64,000 nt of DNA. Source: Lunatimonas salinarum. Lineage in GTDB: Bacteria > Bacteroidota > Bacteroidia > Cytophagales > Cyclobacteriaceae. Positions 34,227 through 44,300 of the stretch are shown here, piece after piece (positions within the stretch are counted from its first letter, which is position 1; the number at the start of each line of letters is the position of its first letter). The DNA is taken from contig NZ_JACVCV010000012.1 in the NCBI RefSeq assembly GCF_017811155.1, positions 1 to 64,000 on the forward strand, written 5' to 3'. The notes below the pieces were generated by a model. It was not told the DNA's origin. It did no database searches and saw only the letters and a program-made list of their open reading frames with translations. The position numbers and the translations under genes were made by a program.

Positions 34227-35612
34227 ATGAAATGTTTTCCAAAGGAGGTATATATCGAACGTCGTCAAAAGCTGAAAAAGCTGATGGGTAAAGGGATATT
34301 GCTGTTCATGGGCAACGAAGAAAGCTCTATGAACTTTAAGGATAATTGGTATCCCTTTAGGCAAGATAGTACCTTTTTGTATTTCTTTGGATTGAATCAA
34401 AGTGGATTGACCGCTATCATAAACATAGCAGAGGATCGGGATATTATATTTGGCGATGATATCAGTACGGAGGATTCGGTTTGGTTTGGTGCCCATGCGA
34501 CATTAAACGAATTATCGGCATCCGTGGGGGTAAGCAGTACCCTCCCTAAGGCAGCTGTAGCAGATGCCCTAAAAGGGGTTCCTTTGGATCAGCTGCATTT
34601 TTTACCACCTTATAGACCGGAAAATCTGCTTAAACTATCAGAATGGCTGGCGATTTCCCCAGCCGCAGTTTCCAAGCAAGTGTCTGACTCATTTATCCGA
34701 TCGGTAGTCTCCTTGAGGTCGATCAAGACAAAACGGGAAATCGAGGAAATCACCCGGGCGGTGGATCTTTCTGTGAAGATGCACCAAGTGTTGATGCGAG
34801 AGGCACGTGCAGGGATGTACGAATATGAGCTATTGGGAATGGTACTAAAAGAGGCCACGGCTGGTGGGGGGTCTGTTTCGTTTCCCCCCATCATTACGAC
34901 GCAAGGGCAAATACTTCACAACCACGTATATTCCCTAAAATTAGCGGATGGAGGCATGTTGCTGGGAGATTTTGGAGCGGAGTCTGATATGCACTATGCC
35001 GGGGATATCACCCGTACCATTCCCGTAGGAAAGGTTTTTTCTACGCAACAAAGGGAGATTTATCAGATGGTGTTGGATGCCTATCAGGTCGCCGTTCAAG
35101 CGTTGAAGCCAGGGGTGTTTTTTAAAGACGTACACCTATTGGCCTGTCGGACTTTGGCTGAGCGCCTTAAGTCTATCGGCCTTATGAAGGGAGATTTGGA
35201 TGAAGCAGTCGCTCAGGGAGCCCATGCGCTGTTTTTTCAGTGCGGATTAGGTCATATGATGGGAATGGATGTTCACGATATGGAGGATCTAGGGGAACCC
35301 TATGTGGGCTATACCGATTCGCTGAAGAAGAGCACCCAGTTTGGCCTTCGCTCGTTGCGCTTGGGGAAGGAGTTGGAAGCGGGGTATGTGCTCACCATTG
35401 AACCGGGCCTTTATTTTATTCCGCAGCTTATGGACCAATGGGAAGCGGCAGGCCTTCACCAGGATTTTATCGACTACAAGAAAGTCGCTCAATTTCGTGA
35501 TTTTGGGGGCATCCGGGTGGAAGATGCCTATCAGATTACTACAGCCGGGGCTGAAATTCTGGGCGTACCGTTGGAGATTACGATCCCGGAGGTAGAAGGC
35601 GTTCGTAGCTAG
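34227..35612 (+). CDS. Xaa-Pro aminopeptidase/prolidase (M24B metallopeptidase)
   Basis: This 461-residue cytoplasmic enzyme has the two-domain build of aminopeptidase P. The N-terminal creatinase-like domain is residues 1 to about 160 and starts LPKEVY-like with YIERRQKLKKLMGKGILLFMG. The pita-bread catalytic domain carries the five metal ligands: Asp in LLGDFGAES, Asp in YAGDITRT, His in GLGHMMGMDVHD, Glu in LTIEPGLYF and Glu in IRVEDAYQI. It removes the residue before a proline, or splits Xaa-Pro dipeptides. The gene starts 24 bases after the DapA-family gene and is likely in one operon with it and the DPP IV gene. The two peptidases would complete the breakdown of proline-containing peptides to amino acids. 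Confidence 0.93.
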   Translation: MKCFPKEVYIERRQKLKKLMGKGILLFMGNEESSMNFKDNWYPFRQDSTFLYFFGLNQSGLTAIINIAEDRDIIFGDDISTEDSVWFGAHATLNELSASVGVSSTLPKAAVADALKGVPLDQLHFLPPYRPENLLKLSEWLAISPAAVSKQVSDSFIRSVVSLRSIKTKREIEEITRAVDLSVKMHQVLMREARAGMYEYELLGMVLKEATAGGGSVSFPPIITTQGQILHNHVYSLKLADGGMLLGDFGAESDMHYAGDITRTIPVGKVFSTQQREIYQMVLDAYQVAVQALKPGVFFKDVHLLACRTLAERLKSIGLMKGDLDEAVAQGAHALFFQCGLGHMMGMDVHDMEDLGEPYVGYTDSLKKSTQFGLRSLRLGKELEAGYVLTIEPGLYFIPQLMDQWEAAGLHQDFIDYKKVAQFRDFGGIRVEDAYQITTAGAEILGVPLEITIPEVEGVRS

Positions 35613-35731
35613 CTTGGGCGTTCCTTAGGCCTGTTCTGATGGCCCTAATTTCATGAATGCTTTGTTGGTTTCTTTTGGTTTTCGGGTTGCTTTTAGCCGT
35701 TGCCATGAGGAAGGTATAACCGAATGTGGGT

Positions 35732-36619
35732 ATGTTTAGGAAAGTTCTTTTATGTATATTACTGGGTGTGCTGGGATGTCGAGGGCAACAACCTACCGGC
35801 ATGCTGTCGCAATACCCTTCCCCGATGGAGGAATTTATCCGGCCACACGATCGGGTAGGTGGGGATGAATTCAACGGGAACAGAATGTTGCTTTCAGGCA
35901 TTTTTCACCGAGATCCGGTTTTATTGCTGCCTACCCAAGAGGAAATTGAACCGTTGGATTCGGTCAACCTGCTAATACACTTTCATGGTGCCGAAGGGGT
36001 AGTGGGTCACGCATTGCAGCAAAATCATGGTTGGGTGGGAGTTGCCGTTAATTTGGGAAATGGTTCAAAGGCCTATGGAAGCCCATTGGAGAGAAAGGAA
36101 TCATTTGATAGGTTGGTTGCCGCCGTTAGGCAGGAGCTTTCGAAACCCATTCGCCGTATTTATCTTTCTGGATTTAGTGCGGGTTATGGTGCAGTGCGGG
36201 CGATATTACGAACCGAAAACTATTTGTTGATAGATGGGGTATTGCTTTTGGATGGGTTGCATGCGGGTTACTTACCAGTGCGTACACCCATTTATCAGGG
36301 AGGTAAGATTGACGAAGGGGATTTGGAAGCCTTTGTACGCTTGGCTTCAGATGCCGTGATAGGAGAGAGGCAATTTGTACTGACCCATAGCAGTGTGTTT
36401 CCTGGAACTTTCGCAAGTACCACGGAGTGTGTCGATTTCCTTTTAAGGGAAGTTGGTGCATCCCGTAGTCCATGGCTTAATACAGGTCCGTTAGGTATGC
36501 AGCAAGTGGGACAATCAAGCAAGGGAAAGTTGCAGGTCTTGGCCTTTGCAGGAAACACCGCCCCAGATCATATCGATCATCTACATGGACTTTTTTATTT
36601 TATTGGGCTTTTGGATTAA
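35732..36619 (+). CDS. Alpha/beta-hydrolase-like lipoprotein
   Basis: From ATG 35732 (a GTG lies six bases upstream) the protein has 295 residues and a lipobox GVLGC (Cys14). The mature chain shows an alpha/beta-hydrolase layout: an oxyanion strand LLIHFHGAEG, the nucleophile elbow GFSAGYGA with Ser, a strand ILLLDGLHAGYL-like (VLLLDGLHAGYL), and a late His in DHIDHLHG that could complete a triad. The parent family resembles secreted esterases and phospholipase-like hydrolases, but I cannot give a substrate. It lies 119 bases after the aminopeptidase gene and 153 before the PVC-type haem protein. As a surface or periplasmic lipoprotein it may act on acylated or esterified material. Confidence 0.72.
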   Translation: MFRKVLLCILLGVLGCRGQQPTGMLSQYPSPMEEFIRPHDRVGGDEFNGNRMLLSGIFHRDPVLLLPTQEEIEPLDSVNLLIHFHGAEGVVGHALQQNHGWVGVAVNLGNGSKAYGSPLERKESFDRLVAAVRQELSKPIRRIYLSGFSAGYGAVRAILRTENYLLIDGVLLLDGLHAGYLPVRTPIYQGGKIDEGDLEAFVRLASDAVIGERQFVLTHSSVFPGTFASTTECVDFLLREVGASRSPWLNTGPLGMQQVGQSSKGKLQVLAFAGNTAPDHIDHLHGLFYFIGLLD

Positions 36620-36772
36620 AGGTAGGTTGCCAATTGGGATTAGTTTACCTACTTGCCTGGTTTGGCTCCTCCAAATTTTACCTGCTATGGTCTTTTAAAG
36701 CCTCACTTGACCACAATTTCCAAATTTTATTGGTTTGATTCAGTTAACGGCCTATTTTTGTTCAATACTCGT

Positions 36773-39430
36773 ATGACTATGCTAAAAAAACTACTTGTTT
36801 TTGCACTCCTAATTGGGGCCATTTCTTGTTCCGACCAGGAACCTGAAGTGATTTGTGAACCTGCTCCCGAAACGGCGGCACTACCCTCATTGGATTCGTT
36901 GGCCACCGCCTTGGAATGGCCCACCGAGTTATCCATTACCCCATTTTCCGGCCCGGAGATTACCCCTAGTCCAGCTTGCTTGGCGGTTTCTCATGAAGGG
37001 GATGTATATGTAGGAGTGGATATGATGGGATCCCTTGGGAAGGAACCCGAAAAGGGGCATATCATTAAATTGGTGGATTGTAACCAAGACGGGATCGTAG
37101 ACAGTTATACCACTTTTGCCAAGGTAGACAATCCCCGGGGAATTATAGCCTTGAAGGACAAATTGTATGTGTTACATACCGTCTTTGGGGAAGATGGAAT
37201 AGCAGCGGGAATGAACCTGGTAGTTTTTGAAGACACCGATAGAGACGGAGTGGCGGATGGTCCGTCGCATCCACTGATCGAACATATCAGCTCTCCCAAG
37301 TTTCTTCAAGGAAGAGGAACCGACCATGCAACAAACGGTATCCGACTGGGGATAGATGGCTGGATTTATGTGGCGGTCGGAGACTTCGGTTTCCACGGAG
37401 CCGTAGACCGGGAGGGTACCAACTTGACTATGTTAGGTGGTGGGGTGTTGAGGGTACGTCCTGATGGTACCGAAATGGAAATTTACACCCATGGGCTGCG
37501 CAACATCTATGATGTGGCAATCGACCCATTTATGAATATGTTTACCAGAGATAACACCAATGACGGCGGTGGTTGGAATATCCGGTTCAGCCATCAGATT
37601 CAATCGGCGGAATACGGCTATCCTGTACTGTTCAAGCATTTTACAGAGGAGATCATTCCTGCCTTGGTCGATTTGGGAGGTGGCTCAGGAACGGGCGCCC
37701 TGTTCATCGATGACCATCGGTGGCCTGAAAAGTATAATCAGGTTCCAATGATGGCGGATTGGGGAAGAAATCAGCTCTACATTCATCGGGTTAAGGCAGA
37801 TGGGCCTTCTTATACACAGGAGGAGGTGCCTTTCATTAAACTTCCTCAGATTACTGACCTAGATGTGGATGGCTCCGGGAGGATGTATATGGCGGCATGG
37901 GATGGTGCCGGTTATCGTGGTAATCCTGCTAAGGGCTTTGTAGTTAGGGCGGTACCAACAGATTGGAAATACGAAGCGGCCCCCAATCTTAAAAAGGCTT
38001 CCCTCAGAGAGCTGATAAGGTACCTGGGTAGTGGAAGCGCCGTTACGAGACTGTATGCGCAACAGGAGTTGCTTAACAGACCTGTAAAAAGGGCATCAGA
38101 TGCTGTTTTTAAGGTTGTAAAGGACCAGGATAAGCCACTCGCTACCCGAGTAGCAGCCTTATATGCCTTTACGCAGATCAAGGGAGTGGATGGAGTGGAC
38201 AAGTTTGAAGAGCTGTACCAATCTGCCGAGCTACGGGAGCATGTCATCCGGGCATTTACGGATCGCAAGGAGCTACTGACTGCGGCACCGGTTGATCTCA
38301 TCATACAAGGCTTGGAAGATACTTCAGCGACCGTTCGAAGGGCGTCGATCGTAGCTTTGGGACGCATAAAGGATCCCAAAGCTATTCCCGCATTGTTACG
38401 TACGTCGGTTCCCTCCTCTTTTGCCGCACCTGCCTGGAAAGAAGAGGGGCCTCACGCAGACCCGAATGCTTCCATTGTAGAGGCCCATCTTGCGGTGAGA
38501 TCCCTGATAGCCTTAAAGGCTGGTGATGCCTGTGTAGACGCCATCGGTACTCCAAGTCAGACTTTGGCATTTTGGGCGTTGCGCTATATGCACGATACAG
38601 GCGTCGTGAACCGCTTAATTGAAAAATACAAAGGCAGTCCCGATGAGACCCTTCGAAGGGAGATTTTGGGTGTTTTGGCCAGATTGTATACCCGTGAAGC
38701 GCCGTACGATGGATCGTGGTGGTGGGGTACTCGCCCCGATACACATGGGCCCTATTATAAATCTGTTCTGTGGCGTTCGTCGGCGCCCATCAAAGAGCTT
38801 TTTATAGAAGAATGGAGCAAAGGGGGTACCGAGCGAATGGCCTTTATAGGGATGCTTAATGAAAAAAATAGAATGGGAATCACTGAATTTGGCGGTGATT
38901 TTACGGTAGCTGAGATGCTGGAAGAGCCGGATATTGACCTGGAAAAAATAAAGAATCAAAAAGGCCAGGTAGGTTCCTCCTCCATCGAGGATATTTTATT
39001 GGCTGTGCAGGAACTGCCCGGTGACGCAGTACTTGGAAAGGCTATATTCGAGCAGCAGGGATGCAGGGCCTGCCATAGCCTAGAGGTGGGCGAGGCGATG
39101 AAGGGTCCCTTCATGGGCCAAATTGGTAGTATCATGACAAGGGATCAAATTGCCGAGTCAATTTTAAAGCCGGATGCATCCATCTCGCAAGGTTTTGCCA
39201 CGGTGTTGATCAAGACCAAAGACGATAAATCCTACATGGGGTTTGTAACCGAAGAGAGCGCAGAAAAAATTGTCATTCGAAATATTACCGGTCAGGCGTA
39301 TACTTTGCCTGTAGGTGATATAGTAGAGCGTAAAGAGATGGAAAACTCCATGATGCCGGCGGGACTGGCAAATGCACTGTCTTACGAAGAATTTGCATCT
39401 CTGATCACGTTCCTTTCGAAGCAGAAATAA
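36773..39430 (+). CDS. PVC-type haem-binding propeller protein with HEAT repeats and C-terminal cytochrome c
   Basis: From ATG 36773 this is an 885-residue lipoprotein (lipobox GAISC); upstream starts to 36653 would place 40 residues before the signal. Residues about 50-400 form a membrane-bound dehydrogenase propeller (IKLVDCNQDGIVDSY, FEDTDRDGVADG, AVGDFGFHGAVDREG). HEAT-like repeats follow (RRASIVALGRIKDPKAIPAL). The C-terminal 120 residues are a mono-haem cytochrome with CRACH and a downstream MMPAG that may give the axial Met. This build is common in Planctomycetes and in marine Bacteroidota, where such proteins are thought to oxidise sugars. It is the third propeller/electron-carrier protein in the window and the only one away from the glycan locus. 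A strong terminator follows. Confidence 0.88.
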   Translation: MTMLKKLLVFALLIGAISCSDQEPEVICEPAPETAALPSLDSLATALEWPTELSITPFSGPEITPSPACLAVSHEGDVYVGVDMMGSLGKEPEKGHIIKLVDCNQDGIVDSYTTFAKVDNPRGIIALKDKLYVLHTVFGEDGIAAGMNLVVFEDTDRDGVADGPSHPLIEHISSPKFLQGRGTDHATNGIRLGIDGWIYVAVGDFGFHGAVDREGTNLTMLGGGVLRVRPDGTEMEIYTHGLRNIYDVAIDPFMNMFTRDNTNDGGGWNIRFSHQIQSAEYGYPVLFKHFTEEIIPALVDLGGGSGTGALFIDDHRWPEKYNQVPMMADWGRNQLYIHRVKADGPSYTQEEVPFIKLPQITDLDVDGSGRMYMAAWDGAGYRGNPAKGFVVRAVPTDWKYEAAPNLKKASLRELIRYLGSGSAVTRLYAQQELLNRPVKRASDAVFKVVKDQDKPLATRVAALYAFTQIKGVDGVDKFEELYQSAELREHVIRAFTDRKELLTAAPVDLIIQGLEDTSATVRRASIVALGRIKDPKAIPALLRTSVPSSFAAPAWKEEGPHADPNASIVEAHLAVRSLIALKAGDACVDAIGTPSQTLAFWALRYMHDTGVVNRLIEKYKGSPDETLRREILGVLARLYTREAPYDGSWWWGTRPDTHGPYYKSVLWRSSAPIKELFIEEWSKGGTERMAFIGMLNEKNRMGITEFGGDFTVAEMLEEPDIDLEKIKNQKGQVGSSSIEDILLAVQELPGDAVLGKAIFEQQGCRACHSLEVGEAMKGPFMGQIGSIMTRDQIAESILKPDASISQGFATVLIKTKDDKSYMGFVTEESAEKIVIRNITGQAYTLPVGDIVERKEMENSMMPAGLANALSYEEFASLITFLSKQK

Positions 39431-39452
39431 CGATGCTTGCCAAGTCTAAACA

Positions 39453-39498
39453 TGCCCACAAACGAACATACATTCGTCCGTTTGTGGGCATAATTTTT
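39453..39498 (+). terminator. Intrinsic terminator after the haem-propeller gene
   Basis: TGCCCACAAACG (39453-39464) pairs perfectly with CGTTTGTGGGCA (39479-39490) around a 14-base loop. TAATTTTTTA follows, which is the T-rich tail expected of an intrinsic terminator. Confidence 0.88.
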
Positions 39499-39590
39499 TA
39501 AAAAAACCTAAAACAATCCCCTCAGGCCAATTGGCACGTCATTGGTAAGAAATGGAAGGATAGGATTAATCCCTCCTATCGCAAAACGCT

Positions 39591-39785
39591 ATGAGACTAT
39601 TTATGAGTTTGGTACTTTGGGCTATCCTTTTCGTTCTTTGCTGGCCCATTGCTGTTTTGTTGCTGGTTCTATATCCGCTGATTTGGCTGATTCTGTTGCC
39701 TTTTCGCCTGCTTGGATTTGGTGTAACCCTCACACTCTCCATCATTCTGGCTATTTTTCTTTTTCCCTTTAGCTTTCTCAAATAA
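39591..39785 (+). CDS. Small membrane protein (64 aa)
   Basis: This 64-residue frame is almost wholly hydrophobic and gives two membrane helices (about residues 4-32 and 42-62) around a short PFRLLG turn. The turn holds one of the few charged residues. Small proteins of this type are frequent in Bacteroidota, but I do not recognise a named family. It lies between the terminator of the haem protein and the convergent symporter gene, six bases from the latter's stop. A frame in another phase (39542-39772) has no such regular pattern and was set aside. The function is unknown; a role as a small accessory subunit cannot be excluded. Confidence 0.55.
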   Translation: MRLFMSLVLWAILFVLCWPIAVLLLVLYPLIWLILLPFRLLGFGVTLTLSIILAIFLFPFSFLK

Positions 39786-39791
39786 ATAAGC

Positions 39792-41228
39792 CTACTTTTT
39801 GGCCAGTACCCAAAGGCCTAGGTAGGTGAGAGCCCCGTTTACCAACAGAATTTCAAATCCAAATTGGTATCCAGCAAACCAAGCCTCTGAGTTACTGTCA
39901 AGAATAAATGACAATACAGGGCTGAGCAAACAGACCACGGGAACAAAGCGGTCTTTAATACTCACTTGGTTTGTGAGCCCAAAAACAAAAAGGCCGAGAA
40001 GTGGACCGTACGTAAAGCCCGCTGCTTTGAATACGGCACTGACCACACTGCGGTCATTTAGTTCGTTGAATACCACGATCGTGAGGAACACCAAAAACGT
40101 AAAGCCAATATGAATCAGTAACCGGGTTCGATCTTGGTTTAGGTGTTTTTTTTCGGGGAGGTTGATAATATCTATGCAGAAGGAAGTAGTCAAAGCAGTA
40201 AGTGCAGAGTCTGCACTGGAAAATGCAGCTGCGGTGATGCCCAGTAAGAAAACAATACCAGCCAGCGTTCCAAACTCATTCAACGCAAGTGATGGAAACA
40301 GTTCATCGGTTGCAGCAGGCACGACGATGTTATTTACCTGCGCGTAATAATAAAGCAAAACGCCCAGTGCTAAAAACAGGATATTGGAGAAAAAGAAGGA
40401 TACAGAAAACCAAAAAACGTTTTTCTGAGCCTCTCCTTTATTTTTACAGGTTAGGTTTTTTTGCATCACGTTCTGATCCAACCCGTTCATAGCAATGGTG
40501 ATGAAGATGCCGGCGGCAAACATCTTAAAGAAATTTTGACCTGAGTTTCCGTCCCAGACCCATATCCTTGATTTTTCGTTTTCACCGATAAGTTCCAGTA
40601 ACTCAAATCCCCCCATATTCAAATGATTTGCGATTACCAAAATGCTGATAACCACGGCAGCTAGTAGAAAGGTAGTCTGAAGGGTATCAGTCCAGACGAT
40701 GGTTTTGATGCCGCTTTTGAATGTATAAAGCCAGATCAAGACCATGGTGGCAAACACAGACCCATAAAATGGGACTCCAAACCCTTCAAAGAATGCCAGT
40801 TGGAGTACCGTGGCGGCCAAGAATAGTCGGAAGGATGCGCCGATCGTCTGGGAAATGAGGAAAATCGTTGCACCGGATACATAAGCGTTGATTCCAAATC
40901 GGGTTTTAAGGTACTCGTAGATGGAAATAAGGTTTAACTTATAAAAGAGGGGGATTAGCACCCACGCGATAACGGCATAGCCCACCATATTTCCCATTAC
41001 CAACTGCAGGTAGTTCCAATTGGTGTTACCCACCTCCCCCGGCACAGAGATGAAAGTAACGCCTGACAAAGAGGCACCTACCATACCAAACGCCACCAAA
41101 AACCAAGGGGATTCCCTGTTGCCTGTATAAAAAGTCATACTGTCCGACTTTCTCGATGTGAGGTAGCTGATTAGGAGAAGTAGAAGAAAGTATCCGGAAA
41201 TTACTCCAAAGACTAAACCAGGACTCAT
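39792..41228 (-). CDS. Sodium:solute symporter (SSS family)
   Basis: This 478-residue membrane protein has about 13 hydrophobic helices. Family features are the N-terminal MTFYTGNRESPWFLVAFG and MVGASLSGVTFISVPG segments and the helix pattern GITAAAFSSADSALTALTTS, where Ser residues usually help bind sodium. It imports a small solute with Na+. The exact solute cannot be told from the sequence; related Bacteroidota proteins sit with sialic acid, sugar or amino acid genes. It stands alone, divergent from the GH3-beta-lactamase gene across 141 bases, so one idea is that it imports amino sugars released by that enzyme. This is context only. Confidence 0.88.
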   Translation of the reverse strand: MSPGLVFGVISGYFLLLLLISYLTSRKSDSMTFYTGNRESPWFLVAFGMVGASLSGVTFISVPGEVGNTNWNYLQLVMGNMVGYAVIAWVLIPLFYKLNLISIYEYLKTRFGINAYVSGATIFLISQTIGASFRLFLAATVLQLAFFEGFGVPFYGSVFATMVLIWLYTFKSGIKTIVWTDTLQTTFLLAAVVISILVIANHLNMGGFELLELIGENEKSRIWVWDGNSGQNFFKMFAAGIFITIAMNGLDQNVMQKNLTCKNKGEAQKNVFWFSVSFFFSNILFLALGVLLYYYAQVNNIVVPAATDELFPSLALNEFGTLAGIVFLLGITAAAFSSADSALTALTTSFCIDIINLPEKKHLNQDRTRLLIHIGFTFLVFLTIVVFNELNDRSVVSAVFKAAGFTYGPLLGLFVFGLTNQVSIKDRFVPVVCLLSPVLSFILDSNSEAWFAGYQFGFEILLVNGALTYLGLWVLAKK

Positions 41229-41369
41229 AGGTCTTCCGAAGGGTTAAACAGTGAGAAATGCCATTTACAATTTCGGTCAATATAGAGATTTTCCGCTAAG
41301 TGAGTTTACCTATCGAAGGAAAATACCGTATCTTTCAAAAAAAATCCTTCTTTCCAGTCGTATTGCCGG

Positions 41370-44300
41370 ATGGAAAGGGCTGTAATTTATTCGCTAATGT
41401 CTATGTTTTTTCCCTATTTTCCCTTCCTTAAGAGATTGCCAAAAGGGTGTTTGACCGTGGTGTGGCTGAGTTGGATACTGGCAATTGAACCAATACCCGT
41501 GCTATCCCAAACCCATCCGGTGCCTTATTTGAACTTGGATCCGGGGTTGGAAGGCTGGGTGGAGGAAACTTTGCAATCAATGGACTTGGAAGAGCGAATT
41601 TCCCAACTGATTATGATTCCGGTTTATTCCAACAAGGGGCCTGTGCACGTTGACTCAGTCAGCAATTTGGTAAAGCGGTATAAGGTAGGTGGGATGATTT
41701 TCTTTCAAGGGGGGCCGGTACGCCAGGCACATATGATTAACCGGTTTCAGCGGGAATCCAAAGTTCCCCTGATGATCAGCATTGATGGAGAATGGGGCCT
41801 TGCCATGCGCTTGGACAGCACCCTGCGTTTTCCCTACCAAATGGCCCTAGGAGCTATTCGAGATGATTCATTGATCTATGAGATGGGGAGACAAGTGGCT
41901 AAGCATACCAGAAGGGCTGGATTGCATGTGAACTTTGCTCCTGTGGTGGATATCAATAATAACCCGGCAAATCCGGTAATCGGATTCCGTTCATTTGGAG
42001 AGGACAAAGAGCGGGTAGCCCGAAAGGCCTTGGCCTATATGCGAGGGATGCAGGACGAACAGGTTTTGGCATCTGCCAAGCACTTCCCGGGACATGGAGA
42101 TACCAATGTAGATTCCCATTATGGATTGCCGGTAATTCATTTTTCCAAGCAGCGGCTGCAAGAGTTGGAGTTGTACCCGTTTAGCCAGTTGATGCAAGCG
42201 GGCTTAGGCAGTGTGATGGTGGCTCATATGCACATACCGGTATTGGACAGTACGCCCAATCTAGCCTCCACACTTAGTCCGACGGTAGTAACCGACCTGC
42301 TTAAAAAGGAGATGAACTACGAAGGTCTCGTGTTTACCGATGCATTGAATATGCAGGGAGTGGCCAAATATTATGAACCAGGCGTAGTAGATGTGAAGGC
42401 GCTGCTTGCAGGAAACGACATGTTGCTCAATACAATGAATGTACCTGCAACTATTCGAGAAGTAAAAAAGGCCCTTGAAGCAGGTCAAATAGCACCCGAG
42501 GAGATTGACGCACGCGTAAGAAAGGTACTTCGGGCAAAAGCTTGGTTAGGATTGTCAAGCTGGCAACCGGTGGAAGTAACCTCATTGATCGATGACCTCA
42601 AAACCCCCAGCGCACGCCATTTGAGCAGGGAATTGGCAGCAAGTTCGCTAACCTTACTGAAAAATGACGAAAATATCCTCCCTTTGGCCGGGTTAGGTAC
42701 ATACCGTACGGCTAGCCTTTCGATGGGAGTTTCCCATGAAACGGCTTTTCAGCGTGGGTTGGCGCGATATCAAGCAATGGATCATTTTTATCTGCCCTTC
42801 GAAGCGGGATTGGCGGATATAAATCGATTGATTCGGGACTTATCTCTTTACGATCGGATTATCGTAGGCGTACACGGTATTTCCTTACGGGCGGGGAATG
42901 ATCGTTTTGGGATAACGCCGGAAATGAATCTGATCTTAAAGCAGCTTAATCAAGATAAAGAGGTGGTTGTTTCTGTTTTTGGGAATGTATATGCATTGAA
43001 CGAACTGGTGGATTTACCCAATGCGTCCGCAGTAGTAGCCGCCTACCAGGAAACGGAAGACACCCAGGATTTGGTTTCCCAGATGATCTTTGGCGGGATT
43101 GGTGCAAATGGTACGCTGCCGGTACGGGTCTCTGCTGTCTTTCCTTTAGGAGCCGGATTGGAGCTATCGGGTGGTAGCAGAGTAGCTTATGGGTTACCTG
43201 AAAGTATTGGTGTTCCTTCGGATCAGCTTGCAGGGATAGATTCCTTGGTTCATTTGGCTATCAGGGAAGGAGCAACCCCTGGAGCGCAGGTACTGGTGGC
43301 CAAAGAGGGGAAGGTCTTCTTTCACAGAGCCTATGGACATCACGGATTTGATTCGCTTCAGAAGGTATCCCTGGACGATTTGTATGACTTGGCATCCATT
43401 ACCAAGATCAGTACGGCGTTGGCCGCCTTCATGCACTTGAAGGGAGAGGGCAAATTTGATGAGAATAGACAACTGGGCGAATACTTACCAATGGCGAAAG
43501 GGAGCAATAAGGAAACGTTGGTTTACAAAGATATTCTTACCCACCAATCAGGGCTTACGGCATGGATTTCATTTTGGCAGGAAACACAGCGAAAAAATGG
43601 GAAATTCAAGTGGTATACCTTTAAGCAGGATTCTTCAGGTAGATTTCCCATGAAAGTGGCTAATCACTTATATATTCACCGAAAATATACTGACAAGATT
43701 TATCGAAAAATTATGGATTCAGGCATAAAGCCGGATCAAGGGTATGTCTACAGTGACCTATCGTTTATATTGGCTCCAAAGGTGGTAGAGCATATTTCAA
43801 AAACGGATTTTGTTAGCTATATCAGGCAAAACATTTATAATCCCTTGGGAGCTCAAGGGCTAACTTTTAACCCCTACGAACGGTTCCCCTTATCCCAGGT
43901 GGTACCTACGGAATATGATTCGCTGTTTCGCCGGCAACAGCTCCATGGTACCGTGCATGATGAGGGCGCAGCCATGTTGGGTGGAATCAGTGGGCATGCC
44001 GGTTTGTTTGGTTCCGCAAATGAGCTCTCCAAGCTGATGCATCTTTATCTCTATGACGGAGTATATGGGGGTGAAACGCTAATCCAAAACGGTGTGGTGC
44101 ACAGATTTTCGGCTTGTGTATATTGCGAACAAGGCATTAATTACAGAGCGCTAGGGTTTGATCGGCCTAACAGACCGGGAGACCCAAATGGAAATGCGGC
44201 TCCCAGTGCCCCTGCCACTAGTTTTGGACATTCTGGATTTACCGGCACCTACACCTGGATAGATCTCGAAAACGACTTGGTATACATCTTTCTTTCCAAT

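Noticed and set aside
39542-39772. 76-codon frame overlapping the small membrane protein gene
   Set aside because: The other phase gives a regular two-helix membrane protein; this one shows an irregular pattern.
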